Shown: one piece after another, positions 1 through 12,689 of the stretch
How positions within the stretch are numbered: the stretch's first letter is position 1
Layout of the letters: each line of letters opens with the position of its first letter
Assembly (NCBI GenBank): GCA_013180625.2
Contig: SNVD02009719.1
Location: forward strand, 248,001 to 312,000
Direction of reading: 5' to 3'
From: Boswellia sacra
Lineage: Eukaryota; Streptophyta; Magnoliopsida; Sapindales; Burseraceae
DNA length: 64,000 nucleotides
The notes under the pieces: model-generated
Seen by the model: the letters and a program-made list of their open reading frames with translations, nothing else
What the model was told of the DNA's origin: nothing
The model's database searches: none
Made by a program: the position numbers and the translations under genes

Positions 1-126
1 TTCCTCAGCAATTCGGCTCCCGCACTGCACCCGGGCCTAATCTTTGGAAATTCGGGCTTTTTTTCGGCCGGGCCATGCGGGTAAAATCCGGATATCCAGT
101 GTAACCGGAGAAAATTGTCATCTCTA
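1..126. mobile_element. Right end of a hAT element, cut by the window edge
   Basis: The first 126 bases are GC-rich and rich in CCGG and GGGC motifs, unlike the AT-rich DNA that follows. They end in ATTGTCATCTCTA, whose reverse complement TAGAGATGACAAT matches the usual plant hAT terminus TAGxGATGxCAA seen four more times in this window. The left end lies outside the window, so length and coding content cannot be judged. The next eight bases, ATAACACT, would be the target-site duplication if the other copy is found upstream. Confidence 0.6.
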
Positions 127-633
127 ATAACACTTGTATAAGTTGTAATATGTGAGAAAATTGATCAATAAATGGACTGGAAGTCAAGAAATATCAGAGC
201 TTTATTCTATCAAAAAATAAATTAATAAAAAACGATACATATTAAAAAAATGAAGCGTTGATGGAATAAACAAGAGAATCATAATTAATAAATTTAACTC
301 TGTTATTGAATTGGAGAGTAAGCTAGGAAGTCACCTTAATTGTCTACATTATTAAATTAATGGGAGAGAACTAATATAATATCTGTCAAATTGATGCTTT
401 CCCGCAGCCAACCGACGCTCAAATTTATATATTTAGGAGAGGCCACCTTGTGACATTAAACTTAATAAAATAATAGTTGAATGATAAGATGTTCCTTTAA
501 CATTAAACTTAAGAAAATAGAAGTTGAATGACAAGAAGAAGACAAGCCGCAAACAGTAACATAACAAAGTAAAAAAGTTTTATTTTTAACAGCGACAGAA
601 GCAATACCAATTGATGGCCGCTTCAACCGCTAC

Positions 634-870
634 TGCTTGCTAGCAGTTTGCAAAGTAGGAGAAGATTGTCGAGACATGAGGGACTTTGTTCTGAGAAAAA
701 AAAAAAAAAAAGAACGGCCAAGATTAAAGAGGCAAAAAATAAAATATCAAAACAGGGTACTGGTTGCCAGCGGTTTGCAAGGCAGGAGAAGATTGTCAAG
801 ACATAAGGAATTTTGTTCTAAAAAAAGGGCAAAGATTAAAGAGGCAAAAATAAAATATCAAAATAGGGTT
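634..870. repeat. Diverged tandem duplication, about 120-bp unit, two copies
   Basis: Two adjacent copies (about 634-757 and 761-870) share AGGAGAAGATTGTC, AAGATTAAAGAGGCAAAAA and AAAATATCAAAA in the same order. The A-tract in the middle differs in length. A 99-residue open frame runs through both copies, but it begins at a TTG codon and has no recognisable domain, so it is not called a gene. Confidence 0.7.
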
Positions 871-995
871 TTAATTACTTGCCCATCTGTATATTATATG
901 GTTATTTATTATTGGTTGGTCTCACCACATAAGTAAGATGAGGTGGATATATTGTCCTACCTAAGTATTTCTCAAGAGAAAAATTATTATTGGAA

Positions 996-1024
<29 letters not shown>
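996..1024. repeat. CT/TA microsatellite
   Basis: A run of TC dinucleotides passes directly into TA dinucleotides and then a T tract. The surrounding stretch from about 880 to 1470 shows no other recognisable element. Confidence 0.9.
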
Positions 1025-1026
<2 letters not shown>

Positions 1027-1474
1027 TTTTTTTTATTTATAACCAAGTTTTTATGTAGAAAGAAGAATCTCTCTTACAGTGAAGAGTGAAATAAAATGAA
1101 ATCTATTAATCTTTCTCACACAACTAAGTCATCCTCTATAAATTATATATTATTGTTCCATATTAGTTATGGCCCTTATGGGGTACTTACAAAACATGTA
1201 TGAATGTGTTAATTACTAAAATTTCGTCACTGATTACAGGAAATCAACAAAGAGTAGTATTTTTGCCCGCGAGAGATAAAGCTAGCTAGGCACAAAGCTT
1301 GAAGAAACTTGAACACCTATACATGCAACTATTTCTTACCTATCCAATCACGTACTAATTGGAAATTTTTTACAATACTGGGAGGAATCAACAGTACTTA
1401 TTCAACATCAGAGCTTTCCACTAGGAAATTATAACACATATTTTACAAGGATATTCCAAGATGCAGTTCCAGCA

Positions 1475-2205
1475 TTTATTCTTCACTGGCTACTGGTAGC
1501 TTCTCATATGCTACCTCCAGCTCCCTGAACCGCCGGGGAAGAAACAAAGACTACGAAGGGGTGGCTGGAAGTCAATAATTGCAGAAAAATATCATACCCA
1601 CAAAGGGGATAGTGATATCGCAAGCAGATGAGTAGAAATCTGCTGCCAGATTGGTATATGTGTATGACCCGTCAAAATCTTTGACATATGTGTGAGCTGT
1701 GTAAAGATCATAAGCATGTGGCACCAAGCGGACAACGGTGAATGCGATGTAAAACAATCGATAAACCGCTTTTTCTCAGAAGTAGTGAAAAATGTTGAGG
1801 AGGGTTTGAAGGAAAAGGAAACCATTAAGGATGAAGGCCGCATAAATTTAAGCTAGAATAATGGTGTCTCACGAAGCCAATGTCATTCTTCCTCCAGCTC
1901 ACAAACAGAGTTATTAAGGCCCCGGCTAGAAATAATGCCAAAGACATCAATAATGCCTTCTTCTCAGCAGCCCACAAAGCCCTGTAGTTGTTGTCACCCA
2001 CTCGTCTGGACCATGAAAGCCGAAGGAGACTGAATTGTAACATAAAAGCCATCGTTGTGACAAACCTTATAACCTCGAGGTCAACCTTATTGTAGAATCC
2101 ATCCACAACGAATGTTGCATTTGGTTTGAAAGGGTGGTAATATCCAGGGTAACTAGGAAATTCCATAAAAAAAATCCCGTACTTTGTCGATCCTGCGAAC
2201 ATTGA
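1475..2205 (-). pseudogene. Broken C-terminal remnant of a DUF2921-type multipass membrane protein
   Basis: Read on the minus strand, conceptual translation in more than one frame gives an ordered series of motifs. First comes SYPGYYHPFKPNATF, then a hydrophobic segment with AFMLQFSLLRLSW, LWAAEKKALL and a membrane span ending SWRKN. It continues with LVPHAYDLYTAHTYVKDFDG, ADFYSSACDITIPF and finally LPRRFRELE and YEKLPVASEE just before a stop near 1475. This order resembles the C-terminal half of plant DUF2921 proteins, a family of large multipass membrane proteins that I believe includes the FLY-type E3 ligases. At least two frame changes (near 1757 and 1830) and an internal stop near 1575 show that it cannot make one protein. 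Hydrophobic minus-strand sequence around 2630-2870 may be more of the same gene. The family assignment is from memory of motifs and was not searched. Confidence 0.55.
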
Positions 2206-2209
2206 ATTT

Positions 2210-3976
2210 TATCTAGGGATATAATGGAGGCAAATATCCAACAGCATCACCAAAACTCATTGTAGAATCAGTCACTGGTACTCACTACAGTACTCAGCTC
2301 AAATGAGTTGAATGGCCTTGCAAGGATTGAACAAATAGTTGTACTCAGCGGTAAATTGAGTGATGACTTCTCAGTTGGAATATCAATCTTACCAGAGAAC
2401 TCATTTTCGATTCATCGTTTTGGAGCCTTAGCTTATTGATAATTTGCTTCAGTGAATACCAACTAAGAAATTGGTTCAAAGTAACTTGATTCATCAACAA
2501 AGCTCAAACTCTGGAGAGTTCCACTAATCAGACCAGTAACAGTACTTGAATTAGTAAGATGAAGAATATTACCGTCTTGCAAGTAACTTGAACCTGATAC
2601 GTCTTGCAAGTAACAGTACTTGCAGTTTATTAAGAGATGATCAAGGTGGAGTGATTGCTATGGGAGACTTGAGATTGAAAAAAAGAGACCATGATCATGT
2701 AGCAGAAAAATGAAAGAATAAAAGTAATGCAAGTATGAAACCACGGTAGATAACAGAACCTCTGTGAAGAGGTGATTGTGGAAGAGTTCAATGCCATGTT
2801 CATGTATTTCTTCAACAAAAATAGCAGGAGGAGAAGATCCAGCGGAATACCCAAGTGAGGCACTAACTGCAATTATTGAATAACTTAAGGTTTAATTGTT
2901 GATGGAACTTCTACGGTTCTACCAGAAGATAAATAAAATGAGAAAATTCTAAAGCAATTAGATTAATAGAATCACCAATGATTCAAATTGCATCACAAAT
3001 CCATTGAGCAGTAATCAGCAGTCTCTATTTTTTAATTGAATCAGCATTCCGTCATTTGAGATGGATGACATTGTAGGTGGGGAAATTTCACAAGCAGGTG
3101 GTGATATAAAACGAGCCACATTACCTTCAAGTTTTCCTTCTGCTTCTGCTTCCGCTGGGTGATATTCGTTCTGTCGTCATTTGTTCTATGCATAGTGATA
3201 ACGTTGACCTCAATTGGTTAGAATCATAGCATCGCATATCCATGGTGCGATCTTCACCATCTTTGCTGTCTTCCTTGGGATTAGTTGGCTGCAGAGTATA
3301 TAATTAATAACGGAAATTAGCATCGACAATGAGGAAATTAAACAAGTGTCTTACTCCTAGCTTCATTAAATAAAAGTTGGGGTGTGTACATGGTTGTTAG
3401 TTTTCTTGAGGCCTTAGTTGTCATTTTCAATACATTCTATCCGATGTATTTTATTATTTTAATATTCTGAATTTATTTTGGTAAAGCAATTTTGTAAAAA
3501 TCTCCTTAGTGTTCTCCACTCCTAATGGAAGGAAATTTTTATGGCTCAAATGAACTTAAATTTATCATTAATAGTACTCATAAGTGTTAAATTAAATGTT
3601 TGTTTTCAGAAAACCAAAAAACAAAAAAATTATGATAGAGCATTACAAAAGCGTTTCTACACTTGATGTATCATCAACTTGCACCAATGAGTATACATAA
3701 AAAATATAAAATATCATTTTATTTGAATTTAGTTTTGTACTAAGTAGATATATTTTAAGCTAAAATTTTAGGTTTGAATTGTTATACACACAAATTCTTA
3801 AGTTCACAAAATACAAATTATGCTGAAACACAATGAAGAATCTGAATTAGAACATAAAGATGTTAGAATTATAAAATAATGAATAGAAATAATGAAAAAA
3901 AAATGAAGGGTAACACACTTAAATTATTTGTCACCCTCTCTTCATTGGTATATATACATGTTTATTATTTAAACTT
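2210..3976. other. AT-rich spacer
   Basis: No supported gene or element. A hydrophobic minus-strand open frame at 2630-2872 may be a further piece of the upstream membrane-protein pseudogene. The remainder is AT-rich with only short open frames. Confidence 0.5.
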
Positions 3977-4557
3977 GGGTCAATTCCATGAGCCTCCTTT
4001 GAGGTTTTTCAAAATCTTACGTAACCACTTCTAGTTCTGAAAATCTCATATATCTCTTCTCTTTATTAAGAATTGTTCAAAATTCTGTTAAAAGATAAAA
4101 ATTTTGCAAATTGTTTATAGTTGACTATTCAAAAATATTTAAAAAATAAAATAAAAATCTAAATAAAACTCAAAATTTGCTAATGGTCTTCCATCAACCA
4201 TTACAGCAAGAAGTCTTAAAAAAATTATCACCAAAATAAATGATACATAAAAAATTTTTAAAAAAAAATTACATCAAAATAAGTTATTAAAATGTTGAAA
4301 TAGTAAAAAATTTGCCGCATTTGCACTAGTAAAAAATGGTCTTACAAAGTTTAAGTCTTTCAAGGTAATTTTTTATTTTAGAATTTTTAGAATTTGAAAT
4401 ATTTTTAATGGCCAATTAAGAGTATTATAAAAAAATTATATATTTGACAGAAATTTCTAATTGTTCTTAACGGAGAGGAATTGTATATGAAAATTTCATA
4501 TCAAAGATGATTACGTGAGATTTCGACAAACCTCATGTAAAGCTATAGATAATTGGG
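3977..4557. mobile_element. Non-autonomous TIR element, MULE-like, about 580 bp
   Basis: The left end begins near GGGTCAATTCCATG and reads CCTCCTTTGAGGTTTTTC then AAAATCTTACGTAACCA. The reverse complement of the right end reads ACATGAGGTTTGTCGAAATC then TCACGTAATCA. The two ends stay alignable for roughly 130 bases, including a shared TTAAGAAxxxTT block. The long, imperfect inverted repeats and AT-rich core without coding capacity fit a non-autonomous Mutator-like element. I could not fix a target-site duplication, so the boundaries are approximate. Confidence 0.55.
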
Positions 4558-6861
4558 AGATGGAGAAGTAAGAGGGGATCACATGATGAGGCCTGGACTT
4601 CTGTTATGTGTGCATCTTTTTTTGCCATACATCAACAAAGACTTATTTGCCACTGCTTCAAATTTCTCATGCCGTTTAAGGTCCTAAATGTTAATTTCTA
4701 AAAAGTTAAGGATCACCATGTCAATAACCCAAAAGTCCGATATGAAAAAAAATTTATAAGCATCGAGGAGGAATTTTTTCAGAAGGAAGAGGTAATTTAA
4801 CCTAAATAAATTAACATGACTTAAAGAAAATTAATCATAATATTTTCATTCAACAGTCTTTGGAGGATTTGTTTATAATATCAATTTTTTAATTCAATTA
4901 ATCCAAAACCCAAATCAAATGGTAGGTCAAGACTAATGTGATAAAAGTTTTATCTACATATTATCATTTCAGTAAATTTTTCCATTCATAGCCGCATTCA
5001 TATTTTGGAAATGACACAAGCGAAATTGAAGAATGAATTAATCATGTATTATAATAATAAATTAATTTAATTTCCCTTACTCTGACAGCTGAGAACATCA
5101 CTACATAACAACAGCCGGATAAAGTTTTGAGACAAAAGTTGCAAGGAAATGATAATATCCAATTATCAAAACTTTACGAATAAAGAATCCAAATGCCGTG
5201 ATGGTGTTGACCGAGTCAAGTGTTATAAAAGATCTTTTTTCATTAATATATAAGAAAAGAAATCTAAAGAAAATTTAAAAAATAAAAAAAAAATTGAAGG
5301 ATTAACATATAGAGTCTAGCATAAAAAAAAAAAAAGTAAATTCGATGAGGAGTTCAAAGATTAGAAGTAATCATACCTAAGTGGAGGATATAACTTGGAA
5401 ATGTTGCACCAAACTTTGCCAACTTTAAACCTCTGTGATATGCATGAGCTTGAAGATGCATTTTCAAATCTCAAAATCTATTAGAACAATCAGGGGGGTA
5501 TCTTTTTCTGAGCTAGGTCGGCTTTTGTTAAGGGAAAAAAAATCTACTTTTCAAACCTCTATTATTTATAGAATTGTTACATATTTAATCTTCTGTTTCT
5601 ATTTTATAAAAATAAATCTATGTTTTCTTGTTATAAAATATACGAAATATCTACTGAGTACAATGAAACTGTAGCAAACTAGGCTTAAATATTTAATTTT
5701 GGCCCTAATTTTATAGGGTTTATAATTATTAAAACAAATTTTAGCTATTTTTTATTTTAAATACAAAACCATGTACAGTTTTTAGTTGCATTTTACTTAT
5801 TACAGTAAATTTGTAGTCTTAAAACTTAATTTTGGTTCATTAGCTTCTCTTACTAGATTTAAATATATTTAGAAAAAATTTCTGACAATCCGTTATTAGA
5901 AGTTTACTGATTAAAAAGGTTGACAATTTACTTTATGTGGCGTGTGATTCGCAGGGTGAAATTATTAACAACTTAAATGAATCAAAACTTGTTTATGGTG
6001 TTTTAAAATTATTTATATGCTTTTGGACAGTAAAAGGAACCACCATGCAATGTCTGCCACTAACGAACTGGTAAGAGACCAAAAAAATAATTAGGTGGAA
6101 AGAAGCTAATGATGGTCAACAATCAACAATATTCATATTTCTCTCCTCATCTTATTAAATAATAAGTACTGTACCAAAACACATAATTAACAATTTCTAA
6201 AATTTTTACAATTACTCTTATATTGTTATTATTCTTCAATTAAAATCATAATTATCAAGAAGTGGGTTATTAACGACAGCTCCTTACCTGACAATGTTAA
6301 TCATAAACCATATTGACCCCTTCTGGACTTTCGGATGGCATGCACACGCTTTAACTTCTATTATGTATCCATTTAAGTGTTTTGTTGGATATTATTAATT
6401 TTGTTTTCTTGGAGATTAAATGAAAAAGGAAATTCATAATAACATAAGATAAATCAAAGAAGTTGTTCATAACAAAGTCCTTAAATGAAATAAAGAAAAC
6501 AAGATAGCATATCATCTCAAATAAACCAATAATAGCTTATAATATCAAAGAAACAAATTATTAAATGTATATAATATAATTAATCATAAACAAAATTAAA
6601 GATTCTTTTTAAATGACAATAAATTCACATTAGGGTAAATTATTGTAATTGTTTTCCTTTATCATGTATAATTTAGTTGTATTAACTATTTCAAAGCGTG
6701 ATACATTATTAATATCCAAACAAGTTTAATTTGTCCATTTAATAGCGAAGAAAACATAAGTTATTGCTTTCAGCATAATTTACTGTTTTAAAAAATTAAA
6801 AACAAAAATAAAGTCATACAATATTTGAAAAATTAAGTCAACCTATTAATAATATTGTTTT
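4558..6861. other. AT-rich spacer without recognised features
   Basis: Only short open frames and A- or T-rich runs are visible on both strands up to the left LTR of the copia element. No TIR pair, RNA gene or conserved motif was recognised. Confidence 0.5.
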
Positions 6862-7244
6862 TGTTATAAAAATATAAGTGGATTACTACCACTTACATAA
6901 TTAGTGGAGTTACCACTACTTTTAGTGTGCTCATGTGAGAAATATGTTTTCATTTTTAATTGATTTATTATTAGGTACAATTACATTAATGACCATTCAT
7001 ACTTCTATATAAATAGGCATACAACACTTGTAATGGAAGATATGAAAATGAATGAATTGACAAGGAAAAATTCTCTCATTTTCTCATTCTTTCACTTGTT
7101 TCTTTATTTCTACCATTAATTTGCTTTGTATTCTAGGAGTGATTCACATTTCCTTCACCTCCTTTTGTTACTTATATGTAATATAAGTAAACTTCATTAC
7201 ACCACTTATACCAATCCATACTTTTATTCACTTAACTTATAATA
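6862..7244 (+). repeat. 5' LTR of copia-1 with promoter
   Basis: It is 383 bp and begins TGTTATAAAAATATAAG. A clear TATA box, TATATAAATA, lies at 7006-7015 and is followed by the probable transcription start around 7030-7050, as usual for the U3/R boundary. It aligns along its whole length with 12690-13118. Confidence 0.93.
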
Positions 7245-7262
7245 CGTTATCAGCACGAATTA
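7245..7262 (+). other. Primer-binding region of copia-1
   Basis: The sequence immediately after the 5' LTR reads CGTTATCAGCACGAATT. The core TATCAGCACG differs from the TGGTATCAGAGC complement of initiator-Met tRNA used by many plant copia elements. The second copia element in this window has ATTGTCAGCACAATG at the same place, so the variant is shared. The tRNA primer was not identified. Confidence 0.6.
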
Positions 7263-7694
7263 TTCTTCCAGAGGTATGTTGTTTATCTTACCATCTTCTT
7301 TCAATTATTACTCGATCAATTTTTATTCATAATTTGTTCTTGTTAATATTAAATATATGTTAACTACCTTATGAGTATGCTCTGTGGTTGCCATTATATT
7401 GGATCTTCCACATCAGAAAATAAGGCTAGTTTTATAATATTAAAAATCATTTTATCTTACTTTATTATGTTCATATTCTTGTTGTATTGCTCGTGTTATC
7501 ATTTACGTTTCAAATTTATTTGTTTACAGCCGCGACTTAAAGTTTTCTAGCCTAAATTCATTTGGCTGTGACTTTAAGTCTTTTGGCAATTAATTTATAT
7601 TACTTGCGTTATTATTTAAACTGTCAATATTAATCCAACTCAGAACCTGAAGTTCTAATTCCTAATGATTAAATTTGTTTATTTTGATTAGATA

Positions 7695-8702
7695 ATGGCA
7701 AATTTTGAAAAATTGATGTTTGAGCCATTGTTGCATAATGGAGACAATTATTCAGATTGGGCTGATGATGTTGTACTTCACTTGAATTCTATGGGCATCG
7801 GACATACCATAACAAATGAAAATACTGCATCCCTACAGGATCAGTCTAAGGCCATGATATTATTGCGTCATCATTTAAGTAAAGGCCTGAAATCCGAATA
7901 TACAACTATAACTGATCCATTAGCTCTTTGGAACAATTTGAAAGAAAGATTTGATCAGCAAAGAACAATAATATTGCCAAGGGCCCGATTCCAATGACAG
8001 AATTTGAGACTTCAGGATTTCAAAACAATAAGCGAATATAACTCAGCTATGTTCAGAATTGTATCTCAATTGAGGTACTGTGGGCAAACTGTTACTGAAG
8101 AGGAGATGTTAGAGAAAACGCTAGCTACATTTTATCCCTCCAACATGATCCTGATGCAACAATATCGACAGCGCAAATTTAAGAAATACACTGAGTTGAT
8201 ATCATGTCTTTTAGTTGCTGAGCAAAACAATGAAATCCTATTGAAAAATCATCAATTACGTCCCACTCGATCTACAGCATTCCCTGAAGTGAATGCTATG
8301 TCATTTAATAAACGTGGTGGCAAGAGTGGTCGTGGTCTTGGCAGAAAAATGTTCCAACCTAGAGGTGGCCATTTCAAGAAATTTAAACCAAACCACCAAA
8401 AGTGGAACAGAAATGACTCGACATATGATAAAGAAAAAGGTCATCAACTCAAACCACAAAGAAGCAATGAAAGTACTTGCTATAGATGTGGGGCAAAGGG
8501 CCATTGGTCACGTACTTGCCGTACACCAAAGCATTTAGTGGATCTGTATCAGGCTTCCATAAAGGATAAGGGAAAGAATGTTGAGACAAATTATATAGAT
8601 GACCTAGTGGGTGACACTGATTTTGATATCTCATATTTCTTTCCTAGTTCAGATGAAGCTATTGGCCAGATAATGATTACAGATAATGCCCCAGCCAACT
8701 AA
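7695..8702 (+). pseudogene. copia-1 gag, interrupted by one stop codon
   Basis: Gag forms the virus-like particle and binds element RNA. The frame opens with MANFEKLMFEPLLHNGDNY and runs to a TAA at 8702. A single in-frame TGA at 7995-7997 divides it, at a place where this family normally has tryptophan, so it looks like a simple nonsense mutation. The region after the break has the UBN2-type sequence LRLQDFKTISEYNSAMFRI. Near the C terminus there is an intact zinc knuckle, CYRCGAKGHWSRTC (CX2CX4HX4C), preceded by a basic RGG/K-rich segment. About 145 non-coding bases separate it from pol. Confidence 0.9.
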
Positions 8703-8847
8703 ATAATTATTACTTTCTCGCTTTTGTTATATCTTGTAATGATTTTAATCTTTGTTTTGATCTATCTTTTATGTACTTTCGTTATAAACAGTTTTGATAT
8801 GTTTTTGATAAAATCATATCTAATGTAAACTTTTGTAATGAAAGGGA

Positions 8848-11800
8848 ATGGACATCAAGACTTTAGATTTGCCTAAATATGATGGAAATTTGTGCCTAGT
8901 TGACAGTGCAACCACACATACAATTCTTAAAGATAAAAAATATTTTCTAAATTTAACCTTTCTAGAAGTAAAGGTTAACACTATATCAGGGTCCGTAAAC
9001 ATGATTGAGGGCTCTAGAAGAGCCACAATAATGCTGACAAATGGTACTCAGTTGAATATTAATAATGCCTTATATTCAAGCAAATCCAGAAGAAATTTGC
9101 TCAGTTTCAAAGATATAAGACATAATGGATATCATATTGAGACATGTTGTGAAAATAATATTGAATTCCTTTGTATTACCTCAAATGTCTCGGGACAGAA
9201 GTTAATATTAGAGAAGCTTGAAGCTTTCTCTTCTGGGTTATATTATACATATATAAGGTCCATTCAAACATACGCAGTTATGAAATAGAAGTTTAATGAT
9301 CCTAAGACTTTTATGTTATGGCATGACCGTCTTGGTCACCCAAGATCATCAATGATGCATAGAATTGTTGAGAATACAAATGGACACCCATTAAAGAGTC
9401 GAAAAATCCTTCTGTCCAATGAAACTACTTGTACCGCTTGTTCGCAAGGAAAATTGATTGTTAGACCATCTCTCCCTAAGATTGGTCAAGAATCCCCATC
9501 ATTTTTACAAAGAATCCAGGGGGATATATGTGGACCTATTCATCCACCAAATGGACCTTTTCGCTATTTTATGGTTCTAATTGATGCTTCTGCACGGTGG
9601 TCTCATGTTTGTTTGTTATCAACTAGGAATATTGCATTTGCAAAGCTACTTGCTCAAATTATAAAATTACCGACACATTTTCCAGATTATCCTATTAGGT
9701 CCATACGTTTGGATAATGCTGGTGAGTTTACATCAAAAGTTTTTGATGATTATTGTATGTCCGTTGGAATTGATATTGAGCATCCTGTCCCATATGTCCA
9801 TACCCAAAATGGTTTAGCAGAATCACTTATAAAGCGACTGCAGATAATTGCACAAACTTTATTATTGAGAACACAATTGCCAACCTCTGTCTGGGGCCAT
9901 GCTATTTTACATGCTGCATCATTGATCAGATTAAGGCCCACTGCTTATCATGAATATTCACCAATACAACTTGTACTTGGCCAACAACCCAATATATCCC
10001 ATCTAAGAATTTTCGGTTGTGCCATACAAGTCCCCATTGCTCCCCCGAAGCGGAAAAAAATGGGGCCTCAACGCAGGTTGGGGATATATGTAGGTTATAA
10101 TTCTCCATCTATTATCAGATATTTGGAACCCATGACGGGTGATATTTTTACTGCACGATTTGCAGATTGTCATTTTGATGAGACAGTTTTCCCACCTTTA
10201 GGAAAAAAGAAAATGCCTCTCGAAGTTGGGCATGTGCCTCCTGAAAGAAATCCAAAACTTTCTTGGAATGTGAAAACATTGTCTCATCTTGATCCTCGCA
10301 CATCTCAATGTGAAAATGAAGTGCAAAGGATGATATATCTTCAGACTATCGCTAATCAGATGCCAGATGCATTTACTGAAGCAGCCAAGATAACAAAATC
10401 ACATATACATGCTGCAAATACACTGGCTCAAATTGAGATTCCTATTGAGCAAACCCCTAAAGCAACAATGAATAATCAAACTGTTGCACGCCAGAAGCGT
10501 GGCAGACCCCTTGGATCAAAAGATGCTATCCCTCGAAAAAGAAAATTGATTAATAATGGTCCTGATATAAATAATGATCGAGCTAAAGAATCCACATTCT
10601 CTGATTTGTCTCTTAAATGACAAATGTTCCTAAAGAGACACCTGCCACTGAAGAGGCACAAATTGTTGATGAAATGCATGTTCCTGAAGCAACAGCTGAA
10701 TTTAAAAACGAGGAAATTTCTATTAATTATGCTTATACTAGAGAAATGTGGAAACGTGATGAAATTGTCATTGACGATGTATTTTCATTTGCAGTAGCCA
10801 CGAATATTATGAATGATGACTTTGAACCACACACAGTGGATGAATGTAGACAAAGGCATGACTGGCCTAAATGGAAAGAAGCAATTCAAACAGAATTATC
10901 TTCTTTGGCCAAACGTGAAGTCTTTGGACCTGTAGTCCAAACGCCTAAAGATGTCAAACCCGTTGGATATAAATGGGTATTTACTAGAAAACGAAATGAG
11001 AATAATGAGATTGCTAGGTATAAAGCCCGGCTAGTAGCTCAAGGTTTTTCTCAGAGACCGGGTATTGATTTTGATGAAACTTATGCTCCAGTAATGGATA
11101 TTATCACTTTTAGATATTTGATCAGTTTGGCAGTCTCGGAAAAACTTCACATGCGCCTTATGGATGTGGTAACTGCTTACTTGTATGGTAAATTAGATTC
11201 TGATATATATATGAAACTCCCTGAAGGATTTAAATTGCCTGAAGCAATTAAAACACAACCAAGGAGTATGTATTCACTTAAGTTGCAGAGGTCCTTATAT
11301 GGATTGAAACAATCTGGAGAATGTGGTACAATCGTCTTAGTGAATACTTGATTAAAGAAGGGTACATTAATGATCCCATATGCCCTTGTGTGTTTATAAA
11401 AAGATCAGAATCTGGTTTTGCTATTATAGCAGTATATGTTGATGACATGAATTTAATTGGAACCCCTGAAGAAATCCAAAATGCGGCTGAATATTTGATG
11501 AGAGAATTTGAAATGAAAGATTTAGGAAAAACGAAATATTGTCTCGGCCTGCAGATCGAGCATAACTCTGATGGTATATTTATTTACCAATCAGCATATA
11601 CAGAAAAGCTTTTGAAACGGTTTAATATGGATAAGGCTCATCCATTGAGTACCCCAATGGTTGTTAGATCTCTTGATCCTAAAAAGGATCCATTCCGTCC
11701 TAAAGAGGATGACGAACAGTTACTTGATCCTGAAGTACCATATTTGAACGCTATAGGTGCATTAATGTATTTAGTGCAATGTACTAGACCTGATATTGCA

Positions 11801-12445
11801 TTTGCAGTTAATTTATTAGCAAGGTTTAGTTCCGCACCCACTAGACGGCATTGGAACGGGATCAAACATATTTTTCGTTATCTTCAGGGAACTATTGATC
11901 TGAGATTATTTTTTCCATATGAGCCTTCTGAAAATCCTGGATTGGTCGGATATGCTGATGCCGGTTATTTATCTGATCCTCATAAAGCTCGATCACAAAC
12001 TGGATATGTTTTCACTTATAATGGGACCACAATTTTATAACGATCTACTAAACAGAGTTTGGTTGCTACTTCTTCTAACCACTCTGAAATACTTGCATTA
12101 CATGAGGCTAGCCGAGAGTGTATATGGTTACGTTCTGTTATTCAACACATCCAGAATTCGTGCAAATTATCTCCTACTATAAATCTTCCAACAATCATAT
12201 ATGAAAATAATGCAGCATGTATTGCTCAAGTCCGAGGAGGATATATTAAAGGAGACAGAACAAAGCACATTTCACCGAAGTTCTTCTACACGCATGAACT
12301 TCAAGAAAATCAAAAGATCGATGTGAAGCAGATACGTTCAAATGACAATCTTGCAGATTTGTTCACTAAAACTTTACCAACATCAACATTTGAGAAGTTA
12401 GTATACAAAATTGGTATGCGGCGGCCCAATAAGCAATCAATTTGA
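8848..12445 (+). pseudogene. copia-1 pol polyprotein, interrupted
   Basis: Protease comes first, with CLVDSATTHT around the active Asp (8890-8930). Integrase follows: the HHCC zinc finger begins LWHDRLGHPRS and ends CTACSQGKL, and the core has the DDE triad in GDICGP, RLDNAGEF and GLAES (9520-9835). Reverse transcriptase has KARLVAQGF, MDVVTAYLYG and catalytic YVDD (near 11440). RNase H has ADAGYLSD, an ENNAACIAQ block and ends LADLFTKTLP. Breaks seen: TAG at 9286-9288, a frameshift near 10617 (two frames overlap in ATGA), a one-base loss near 11320 just before MWYNRLSEYL, and TAA at 12038-12040. All domains are present, so the damage is light. Confidence 0.92.
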
Positions 12446-12680
12446 CAAGAGATCTTCTGCCATGATCAGGGGAAGCATTGTGGACACATGTGTACTGTAC
12501 TCTTTTTTCCTTCGATCGGGTTTTGTCCCACTGGGTTTTCCCGACGAGGTTTTTAATGAGGCAGTAAAACACGTCCAACACCACTTCATAATTTGTTGTA
12601 TAATTGTATTTCTTTATTTTGGTTTTTATCCCACTGGGTTTTTCCTTAGTAAAGTCAAATACAATTAAGTGGTAGAATCC

Positions 12681-12689
12681 AAGGGGAAG
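12681..12689 (+). other. Polypurine tract of copia-1
   Basis: AAGGGGAAG lies directly before the 3' LTR and would prime plus-strand DNA synthesis. The second copia element has AAGGGAAAG in the same position. Confidence 0.85.

Noticed and set aside
637..936. 99-residue plus-strand open frame
   Set aside because: It starts at TTG, runs through a tandem duplication and poly-A, and shows no domain.
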